DNA of 64,000 nucleotides from Anaerolineales bacterium UBA6055 (lineage in GTDB: Bacteria > Chloroflexota > Anaerolineae > Aggregatilineales > Phototrophicaceae): assembly GCA_002428985.1 (NCBI GenBank), contig DIYL01000013.1:186001-250000 (forward strand), written 5' to 3'. This document shows, piece after piece, positions 37,101 to 42,986 of this stretch; the first letter of the stretch is position 1, and each line of letters begins with the position of its first letter. The position numbers and the translations under genes were made by a program. The notes under the pieces were generated by a model. It had not been told where the DNA came from and made no database searches. It saw nothing but the letters and a program-made list of their open reading frames with translations.

Positions 37101-37963
37101 CTAGCTGTCACAACAAAAAAATCATTGTTATTTATTGATGACATATTTGAAGAAAGCGATAACACTAGGTCATTGGATACTGTATTTACAGTTACAGGTA
37201 AACTAAATGAACTCGTTCCACCAATACCCTCAACAGTTAGTAGAATTGTGTATGTTCCTGCACTACTGTATGTATACGTCTCAGGCGATGCCAGTGTACT
37301 ATTTGCACCATCCCCAAATGACCAACTATAGGATGTGATTGACCCGCTCGACAAATTCGTGATGGTAACGCTTAACCCATTAGCTACAGCTGAAAAATTA
37401 GCTACGGGTGGTTCTGCTGTCGCTGTTGATATGGGGGGAGCAATTACACTTGAGGGTGTTTCACTTAGCGTTGGTGTCGGCGAGATTGTTAAAGTAACCG
37501 TATTACTCGGAGTTGGTGTCAGAGTCGCATCTGGTGAGTTTATAGGTGTTTCTGAAGGTTCGTCTACTAGTGTAACTATTTGAGTTGTCTCAACTGTCTC
37601 AACTGTCATTGTAGGCGCCACAGTAGATGTCTCTTCGACAGTATTCACATCAATTTCTGTTGGTAGCGGTGCTTGTGTGATTAACTGTGACAAGCTAATA
37701 GCTTCATCATTTTCAACTGCGAGTTCCGTCGACAGTGCAGGTTTGATGGGTGCAAAATTTTCGTTTTCCCAAGGACTATAATCTGCTGTTTCTGCAGCAC
37801 TTACACCCACAAATAATTCGCGAATCTGAGCATTATTCACAGCTAACTGTGATATACATAGGAATACTGCACACATAATAGGCAGAAATGGTAATAATAG
37901 CAACAACACACGCCTTCTCAACCTTTGTGTTTCTTGTCGCTCTATTGTGCTATGTTGACTCAT
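34124..37963 (-). CDS. Giant surface protein with PKD domain and eight DUF11 repeats
   Basis: A 1279-residue protein. A basic N-terminus and one membrane helix (about 18-42) act as signal or anchor. Residues about 50-185 are a Thr/Pro/Ser-rich linker. Residues about 190-270 are a PKD domain (NLSSGSITSYSWSFGDG). The rest is eight DUF11-like beta repeats, each beginning like DLEFTTFTFNNLNPSVGDTI and containing a NNGPATATNV-type strand and a GT(A/E)GQ(T/S)ITNS-type turn. No C-terminal sorting signal is seen. It probably forms a long extracellular stalk or adhesin. The start overlaps the stop of the histidine kinase gene (TAATG), so the two are translationally coupled. Confidence 0.85.
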   Translation of the reverse strand: MSQHSTIERQETQRLRRRVLLLLLPFLPIMCAVFLCISQLAVNNAQIRELFVGVSAAETADYSPWENENFAPIKPALSTELAVENDEAISLSQLITQAPLPTEIDVNTVEETSTVAPTMTVETVETTQIVTLVDEPSETPINSPDATLTPTPSNTVTLTISPTPTLSETPSSVIAPPISTATAEPPVANFSAVANGLSVTITNLSSGSITSYSWSFGDGANSTLASPETYTYSSAGTYTILLTVEGIGGTSSFSLPVTVNTVSNDLVLSLSSNMSSINNNDFFVVTARLSNQSGQPAVNTFTNINIPSGLEFFSSSGNGTLVGSSWSVDSIASGATATINLTLRANAAGTVQTIQGQITAQSYNDTNLSNNTSNVAVTILADNTIDIQITEFSPSNTTPQEGDTITITLSIQNAGTATATNLIIGTSGDSGLINGIYNPTQGSVTNGVWSVGDLDPSSTATLVITATVNTGTAGTSITRTRSLQSVDQTDSNSSNDSDNLTLTILSPTDADLEFVVFTYDNLNPAIGDIITGTVSILNNGPATATNVVVSSAVGSGGFGTVQSFSVTHGTAPFSGEWTIPSLNSGETATLTIVVQINSSAAGTTFTRSREIIASDQPDPDSTPNNAVTTEDDYNTYTLIVQPAVDMNIAKVVDNPTPNAGDTIMYTLTASNNGGLAATGVIVNDLLPTGVTYVSSTPSQGTYTAGTGIWDIGALANGASTTLTINATVDTGTEGQSITNSANINSNEPDLNTSNNNASANVSVGGTFADLEFTTFTFNNLNPSVGDTITSTVSIVNNGPATATNIVLGDSFGSGALGAVQSTSLTHGTSNGNEWTIPSLNSGETATLTITLTVEPSAAGTTVTRWREIITSDQPDPDSTPNNGVTTEDDYNTYTVIVQQAVDLSITKSVDNATPSEGDTIEYLFNVTNNGPNVATSFTASDLLPTGVTLISTSYTGSGGTRSYDSVSDIWTVTTLANGQTSGLRLLVTVNAGTAGQTVDSITSVTASSLDLDMSNNSDSAPIVVAVNADMEVTVSSNNSNPAVGEGISITVRIQNNGPSTATNVQVNYLLPAGLTANSYIPSNGTYDPVTGIWNTIEGSMILNNIDFLTILATVNSGMEGQTITNSASVSTSATDSNTTNDTALDTIIVKPPEITDLVHTLLTVDNVNPNEGDIVNFDIRISNLGPDNATGIQVNSGIPLGLTYVSHSTVNGTYDQATGVWAVGALANGGSTVAVLSINAQVNVGTAGQTININSAINVFDQVDPDLSNNNASTSLTVQ

Positions 37964-40098
37964 TAGCTTGTTTTCCTTGGTAAAGCAATTGAAACACGGG
38001 TGCCTTTGCCATGCTTACTTTTCAGGCGAATCTGCCCATGATGTGCCTCAACAATCGTCTTAGCAATGAATAACCCCACCCCTAAGCCACGATTATCGGT
38101 GATACCTGCATCGGCAGATTCTCCACGATAGAGTCGATCAAATACTTTGGGTTGATCATGTAATGCAATGCCAACACCATGGTCTATGATATGTACGATA
38201 TTGGCCACTGTAGTTTGCCCGAGAGATACTCGAATCGACCCACCTGTCAAAGAATATGTGATTGCATTATTGATCACTTCTACAATCGCTTCTTTTAGAC
38301 GCTCCGATTCAGCATCAACGCATAGCTGATTGACAGGCGATTTATAGATAATTGTAATATCCGATTTGTTTGCTAATTCCCGTTGAGTCTCGATTGCATC
38401 TTCAACAATATCAACCAAATCTACCCCATCAAGTTCCAATGTTAAGTTATCGCTCAACATTGAGCTCACTGAAATAACCTGATTGACCATGGATGACAAG
38501 GTGTTTAGTTGTGATAAAGTCTTTGCCATGTAGTCTTTACTTTGATCAGTCATTACATCTTGAGCGAACATTTCGACAAGTTGAGCGTAGCCAATTGCAG
38601 CACTGAGAGGCGTGCGAAGTTCGTGTGAGAGTTGCTTAATTAGATCATCCTTGAGTTGTTCAGCTTCAATTAATTCTGTGATGTCACGCAGAACTACAAC
38701 ATAACCAACAAAATATCCGGAACGTAAGATTACAGGCGTTGCCAAAACACTATAATACTGTTTGCAAAAAGACACAGATTGGGATGATTGCAGTGCCTTC
38801 GGCTCACTCATTAAGCGTTTAAAACGTTTGTATTCAGCATTATCTTTCTTTATTTCTGTAACGAGTTGTTTAGCAGCAGAATTACTCAAAATACTCTTAC
38901 CAGTTTTATTGAGAACAATTACCGCATCGCCAATACTTTTTAAGATTGCATCACGTTGTGCATTTTCACGTTGCTGATGTTTATACATCTTTTCAATACG
39001 TTGATTACGCTGCAGCAAGTTTTCTGTCATCGAATCAAATGATTCAGCTAATTCACCTAATTCATCCCGTGTCTTTAAGTCGACACGCTGTTCAAGATCT
39101 CCTAGCCGGATCAATCGTGTAGTTGATACCATTTTCGCAACTGGATTTGTAATTGAGCGTGCGATCATCAAGCCCATGATTGCAACACTTGTCATCAAAG
39201 CCATAAACAATAGTGCAATACTATCTCGACTGACACTAATCTGCTCCACAACAAAATCTGTTTGGAGTGCCACCTCGAGGACCCCAACTTGCGTCTCCCG
39301 TAAAACGAAGGGAGCGTAGAGAACTTCATAGGAAAGATCATTAATGGTTGTATCTGTTATTTGTAATGCCCGATTAACTTGAGTGTTGAGTTGGGCAACT
39401 ATCTGCGGAGAGGCAAACTCGCTATTTTCACGCGTTATGCTAGTCCCAATGACGTCACCATTACTTTGGTAGAGGGTTACATCTGAAAGTGATTGCGATC
39501 TAACATATTCAATAAACCGATCAGCACGAATCCCAGAAAGCACTGCAGCGATAATAACATTATTTTCGTCTCGAATAGGTGCCGCGAAATAAATAAAAAT
39601 ATCGCCATTCACATCCTGAATTTCAATAAATTTATCCCCTAAAGCATCCGCTTGTCCTGATAATATACGTTGAACGATGCGCCAACTTGAAACATCTGGA
39701 ACTGAAGCTGTTGCATTGACCTCATCAGAATTGGTCAATGTTGCGCGCAATAAAACTTGTCTATCTGCATTAATAATCATTGTATCGTTCAAAGAATCAT
39801 TTAATGCAATACTATTAACGCGATTTTGTAAGGTTTCGATATCGTTAGTTAAAATTGAGGAGGAAACACCTTCTGTAAAGGCGATCAATCTTAGTGCTGC
39901 TAAGTATTGACGTTCAACTTCAATTGTCGAGTTACTCACTGATTGAGCGCTACTACGAAGTTGATTTGCAATACGTTCTTCAATAGAGCCAGCAACCAAA
40001 CGAGTGACAACAAATACAGAAACGCTTCCCATAATTAATATGACAATTAAAAATGGTAACGTCAAACGTGTACTGATTCTGGGATACAGTTTGTTCAT
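37963..40098 (-). CDS. Sensor histidine kinase with Cache-like sensor, HAMP and PAS
   Basis: A 711-residue kinase: membrane helix 1 (about 13-34), a large extracytoplasmic Cache-type sensor (about 38-290), helix 2 (about 293-313), HAMP (about 314-367), a PAS-like domain (about 383-475, DAVIVLNKTGKSILSNSAAK ... VVLRDITEL), HisKA with His492 in QLSHELRTPLSAAIGYAQ, and HATPase_c with N box EVINNAITYS and DHGVGIA. It is transcribed with the DUF11 protein and is divergent from a one-domain response regulator, its probable partner. The weak ribosome site suggests low expression. Confidence 0.9.
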   Translation of the reverse strand: MNKLYPRISTRLTLPFLIVILIMGSVSVFVVTRLVAGSIEERIANQLRSSAQSVSNSTIEVERQYLAALRLIAFTEGVSSSILTNDIETLQNRVNSIALNDSLNDTMIINADRQVLLRATLTNSDEVNATASVPDVSSWRIVQRILSGQADALGDKFIEIQDVNGDIFIYFAAPIRDENNVIIAAVLSGIRADRFIEYVRSQSLSDVTLYQSNGDVIGTSITRENSEFASPQIVAQLNTQVNRALQITDTTINDLSYEVLYAPFVLRETQVGVLEVALQTDFVVEQISVSRDSIALLFMALMTSVAIMGLMIARSITNPVAKMVSTTRLIRLGDLEQRVDLKTRDELGELAESFDSMTENLLQRNQRIEKMYKHQQRENAQRDAILKSIGDAVIVLNKTGKSILSNSAAKQLVTEIKKDNAEYKRFKRLMSEPKALQSSQSVSFCKQYYSVLATPVILRSGYFVGYVVVLRDITELIEAEQLKDDLIKQLSHELRTPLSAAIGYAQLVEMFAQDVMTDQSKDYMAKTLSQLNTLSSMVNQVISVSSMLSDNLTLELDGVDLVDIVEDAIETQRELANKSDITIIYKSPVNQLCVDAESERLKEAIVEVINNAITYSLTGGSIRVSLGQTTVANIVHIIDHGVGIALHDQPKVFDRLYRGESADAGITDNRGLGVGLFIAKTIVEAHHGQIRLKSKHGKGTRVSIALPRKTS

Positions 40099-40260
40099 TA
40101 GATCGCTTACAAGCTATTGTTATGATTTCTTACGATTACTAACAATCTTCTATCTTCGATTATAATATATTATATGTATATCAAGTGATAAGAATTCATA
40201 CTTTTCATCACTAATAATCATTTGCCATATCATACATAAATAGTAATGAGAGATTATAGG

Positions 40261-40647
40261 ATGCCACAGATTGTCCATCTAGAAGATGATAACCCATTAC
40301 GAGAGATATTTATAATTGCCTTACAGTCATATGATCCTAATATTGAATGTATTCAATTTGCAAATAGTAATGAGCTTATGGAGTTTGTTGATCAAAGTAT
40401 TGAAGCTAATGATTTTAAAGCAAAGGTCTTTGTACTCGATATTCGAGTACCAGGTAAATACAATGGTTTACAAGTTGCTGAGAAATTACGAGAATTAGGA
40501 TTACAGATGCCTATAATTATGACATCCGCATATCAAAAACCAGCTAAATCACACATGGATCAACTACAGTTGATGTGGATGCCAAAACCATGGCATGTTC
40601 TTAACGCTGCCCAAACTATTGCACCGTTGGCATATGATTCTGTATAG
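40261..40647 (+). CDS. Single-domain response regulator
   Basis: A 128-residue receiver domain without an output domain: HLEDDNPLREIFIIAL (acidic pair), VFVLDIRVPGKYNGLQVAEKL with the phosphoacceptor Asp near residue 61, IIMTSAYQ with the switch Ser/Thr and WMPKPWH with the conserved Lys. The acidic pocket is Glu-Asp-Asp. The ATG at 40261 fits the domain start and has GAGAG eight bases upstream; an ATG at 40246 adds five residues. It is divergent from the Cache/PAS kinase and likely receives its phosphate. Confidence 0.85.
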   Translation: MPQIVHLEDDNPLREIFIIALQSYDPNIECIQFANSNELMEFVDQSIEANDFKAKVFVLDIRVPGKYNGLQVAEKLRELGLQMPIIMTSAYQKPAKSHMDQLQLMWMPKPWHVLNAAQTIAPLAYDSV

Positions 40648-40747
40648 CCTTTCGACTCTTGCTCTATATTCATCTGAAGACATAAACCGAATAAAACAAT
40701 GTCTTCAATTGCTATCTTTTACGCGCTAAAACATACAAACACTAGGC

Positions 40748-40908
40748 GAAACACCCTGCCGAAGTAGAGCGTTTTGCATGGATCAATCGCATAAGCTCAA
40801 TTTTGAAACAAAAACGCCCTACCGAAGTAGGGCATTTCTGTCTGGGTCAATTACATAAGCCACATTATGTTGAGGATAATAACCCAAAATCCTCGTCTTT
40901 TGTCCTCA
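40748..40908 (-). repeat. rnpB-tail repeat, copy C (double)
   Basis: The same two-unit design as copy B. C2 (40808-40908) has GAGGACAAAA, a GGTTATTATCCTC inverse, the TGGCTTATGTAATTGACCC block and an 11-bp cUUCGg hairpin with the T-run TTTTTG. C1 (40748-40804) has GAGCTTATGCGATTGATCC and a second cUUCGg hairpin. It occupies most of the 496 bases between the response regulator and the small basic leader frame. No other gene was seen there. Confidence 0.75.
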
Positions 40909-41057
40909 AATATTTAGCCAAGTATAAAGTTTCTAAAATCTACTATCTGAAATGATTTTTCGAATGAAACTCTTTTGAGTAACTAACACAAAACTCACCA
41001 TTCATGCTGGGCACGACTTTTCGTATTTAGACTGATAATAATAGAGTCGAGGCTACT

Positions 41058-41074
41058 CCCCTAATTATTAGGGG
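41058..41074. promoter_or_regulatory. Perfect 17-bp palindrome before a TATAAT
   Basis: CCCCTAATTATTAGGGG is a perfect inverted repeat about 33 bases before a consensus TATAAT at 41108-41113, which should drive the small basic ORF and the membrane gene that follow. Position and symmetry suggest a repressor or activator operator. A related TACCCC/GGGGTA arrangement with AATTAGGGG occurs near 8476-8499. Confidence 0.45.
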
Positions 41075-41143
41075 ATGGTGCACTGATAATTAATAATATA
41101 ATCATAGTATAATAGAAGTCAGAAAATAATCAGGATAGTTTGT

Positions 41144-41200
41144 ATGATTAAACAAAAACGCAAACGCAAAAAAACACTAGCCCACCAACTCCCAAAATGA
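41144..41200 (+). CDS. 18-codon basic leader ORF coupled to the membrane gene
   Basis: ATG at 41144 with AGGAT seven bases upstream encodes the Lys/Arg-rich peptide MIKQKRKRKKTLAHQLPK. Its stop overlaps the start of the next gene as ATGA (41197-41200). A TATAAT lies 31 bases before it. The 15 bases at 41155-41169 (AAAACGCAAACGCAA) recur at 42183-42197 in the same reading frame, at codons 3-7 of the zinc-ribbon gene. The conserved codons and coupling argue that it is translated. The role is unknown: a leader that sets translation of the membrane gene, or a genuine small basic protein. Confidence 0.55.
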   Translation: MIKQKRKRKKTLAHQLPK

Positions 41201-41727
41201 ATTATGATAAAATTTTGGGGCATGGGCTGACGTTTACGCGAAATGACTTAGCAATGAATCGATATGGATCATTATCTGATAGACAGTTTAAAACACACCT
41301 AAACCGTTTGATAAAACGTTACCGTCAGTATTTGTTTGCTTACTTTGGTGCAATTCTTACACTATTGATTCCATTTGGAGTCGGATTGTTAGTATCACAA
41401 AGCCCGCATTTTGATAGATTTTTTTCAATTCTGGGTGTTATCGTAATTGTACCAATCCTTATAGTAGTCTATTTTGAGCACCGCAAAATGATGCGGCTTA
41501 GGCAAGAATTAAACAACAGAGTTATCGAATATGTTGTTGGCCCTGTGTCAGTTTCAACCGTTGCTCATCGTGCTGAGGTAAATGAATCGAAAATTCGCGT
41601 TTGGGATACGTATTTTCAGGCTAGTAAGCGTGGTGCAGAGTCATTTCGCCATCTTGATGAGTATGTGATCTATTATTTGCCCGATACACATACTGTTGTT
41701 TCAGCCGAGCCTGTAGAAAGGGTTTAA
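41197..41727 (+). CDS. Two-helix membrane protein of unknown function
   Basis: A 176-residue protein: a soluble N-terminus (1-44), two membrane helices (about 48-68 and 76-97) separated by a short loop, then a cytoplasmic C-terminal domain of about 75 residues (RVIEYVVGPVSVSTVAHRAEVNESKIRVWDTYFQAS ... YYLPDTHTVVSAEPVE) with a compact beta layout. I do not recognise the family. Translation is coupled to the basic 18-codon ORF through ATGA. The gene is enclosed between rnpB-tail copies C and D. Confidence 0.65.
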   Translation: MNYDKILGHGLTFTRNDLAMNRYGSLSDRQFKTHLNRLIKRYRQYLFAYFGAILTLLIPFGVGLLVSQSPHFDRFFSILGVIVIVPILIVVYFEHRKMMRLRQELNNRVIEYVVGPVSVSTVAHRAEVNESKIRVWDTYFQASKRGAESFRHLDEYVIYYLPDTHTVVSAEPVERV

Positions 41728-41784
41728 ATCGTAAACATCCCGACTTCTGGCAACCCTCAAGGGATGAGTAAATTAAAAGTTGTT

Positions 41785-41829
41785 AAAAGCGACAAGACTG
41801 CTTGACTGGTTAAGGTCTTGCAATCTCGC
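41785..41829 (-). terminator. Bulged intrinsic terminator on the minus strand
   Basis: On the minus strand GCGA, a five-base bulge, CAAGAC, a 16-nt loop, GTCTTG and TCGC fold to a 10-bp bulged hairpin followed by TTTTAA. No annotated minus-strand gene ends here, so it may finish an unrecognised minus transcript or be bidirectional for the membrane gene. Confidence 0.45.
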
Positions 41830-41891
41830 AGATGGAGGATATTCTCCCCAGAATGAGTGCTAGGTAGGCATGCACATGCTAAATTATGCAA

Positions 41892-42004
41892 AACAAAAAG
41901 CCCCGCTTTCGCAGGGCATTTCTGTCTGGTTCAGTCGCATAAGCGGCATTGTGTAGAGAAGAATACCGAGGACAATAACCAAAAATCCTCCAGTTTTGTC
42001 CTCC
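41892..42004 (-). repeat. rnpB-tail repeat, copy D (single)
   Basis: In rnpB orientation: GAGGACAAAACTGG, the inverse TTGTCCTC, an 18-base insert, CCGCTTATGCGACTGAACC and the terminator hairpin. The loop is changed to GAAA (CCCTGC-GAAA-GCGGGG), with compensating stem changes and a T-run TTTTTGTTTT. The preserved stem despite sequence change suggests the hairpin is maintained as a structure. Confidence 0.75.
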
Positions 42005-42177
42005 AAGACCTATATCTTACACACTACTCTTTACAAGAAAACATCCTTTCAAAGTAGTTATTTGGTGTGATATATCGCACGAGCTATACTTCTTTACATA
42101 ATATCTACGTTGTGGAACTTTTAAATTTTCATTTTGTATAAATCGCATTACACTGTACATACAGAATTGGAGATTAT

Positions 42178-42405
42178 ATGAGAAAACGCAAACGCAAGCA
42201 CCAAGAAGAAGAAAAACAAGAGACCTATACGATAGTATGTCCATACTGTGGGCATGATAAAGGTGAGGAAATTTTATTACAAAGCAGTGGAGGGCTTAGC
42301 TGGAGGCGACCAGATAGGAAGTTGTTCAGTTTCAATAAGATTGTCACAGTTCGTTGCTTGGAATGTAACTTTATTATCAGTTTTGCAAAAGACGAAAGAT
42401 CGTAA
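42178..42405 (+). CDS. Small zinc-ribbon protein with basic N-terminus
   Basis: A 75-residue protein: a Lys/Arg-rich start (MRKRKRKHQ), an acidic stretch, then CPYCGHDKGEE and CLECN, two CxxC knuckles about 40 residues apart that can hold one zinc ion. Such ribbons bind nucleic acids or proteins. GGAGATTAT precedes the ATG. The first codons share 15 identical bases with the basic leader ORF at 41144. The gene lies alone between rnpB-tail copy D and the rnpB gene, a segment of only about 450 bases. Confidence 0.7.
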   Translation: MRKRKRKHQEEEKQETYTIVCPYCGHDKGEEILLQSSGGLSWRRPDRKLFSFNKIVTVRCLECNFIISFAKDERS

Positions 42406-42454
42406 TTAAGAATAGAATACTATCTTTTCTATCCAGATTGAATCTATATTATAA

Positions 42455-42486
42455 AACAAAAAATACCCCACCGAAGTAGGGCATTT
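42455..42486 (-). terminator. rnpB terminator with UUCG tetraloop
   Basis: On the minus strand, directly after the RNase P 3' end: AAATGCCCTAC, UUCG loop, GTGGGGTATTT, an 11-bp stem with two G-T pairs, then TTTTTTGTTTT. The C(UUCG)G loop is the most stable tetraloop class. The same hairpin type recurs in the dispersed copies. Confidence 0.85.
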
Positions 42487-42487
42487 C

Positions 42488-42851
42488 TGTCCGGGTCAGT
42501 CGCATAAGCCGCATTTTGTCCTCCGTTATGGAGTGGAAATCATCTATCTAGGATGTACGTTACCGCACACCTCAAGCAGTGTACCCGATGCTTTTTGTGG
42601 AGCGGGCCGCCCCAATGCATCTGTTTCACCTTGCTCCCAATGGGGTTTGCCTAGCCGCAAACATTACTGCCTGCGCTGATGTGCTCTTACCACACCGTTT
42701 CACCCTCACATCCGATGGATGCAATCTCTTCTCTGTTGCACTTGCCGTCAAGTCACCCTGCCCGGACGTTATCCGGCATCGTTACCCTATGGAGTGCGGA
42801 CTTTCCTCGATGAGCTCATGACCCACCGCGATTCCCTCGTCAACCCAGAAA
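42488..42851 (-). ncRNA. rnpB: RNase P RNA, bacterial type A-like
   Basis: The minus strand holds the conserved RNase P blocks in order: GAGGAAAGTCC followed by CTCCATAGGG (CR I), AAGTGCAACAGAGAAGAGA (CR II/III), GGGTGAAACGGTGTGGTAAG and AGCACA (CR IV), GGAGCAAGGTGAAA, and GACAAAATGCGGCTTATG at the 3' end (CR V/P4). TTCTGGGTTG at 42850-42841 can pair with TGACCCGG near 42490 as helix P1, which sets both ends. The RNA is the catalytic part of the enzyme that matures tRNA 5' ends. Oddity: CR V reads ACAAAA where ACAGAA is nearly universal. Any ORF across this region is spurious. Confidence 0.93.
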
Positions 42852-42855
42852 AATA

Positions 42856-42884
42856 ATTATACCGTCTCACGATGTACCAGTCAG
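42856..42884 (-). promoter_or_regulatory. rnpB promoter
   Basis: On the minus strand CTGACT (42884-42879), a 17-base spacer and a perfect TATAAT (42861-42856) lie so that transcription would begin about six bases downstream, at the predicted 5' end of RNase P RNA. Confidence 0.75.
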
Positions 42885-42986
42885 TGGTCAGTGTCGTCGG
42901 AGAACCGTAGTTTTCCCGTGCTTTACACAACCTACAAAATCGCATAAGCTAAACACGTATATTGAATTAGCCGTAACCCGAGACTT

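Noticed and set aside
21548..42004. CRISPR array as an explanation of the spaced repeats
   Set aside because: Copies are kilobases apart, unequal in length, carry terminator hairpins and match the end of rnpB; no cas genes are present.
42579..42821. 80-codon plus-strand ORF
   Set aside because: It lies antisense inside the RNase P RNA and has no ribosome site.
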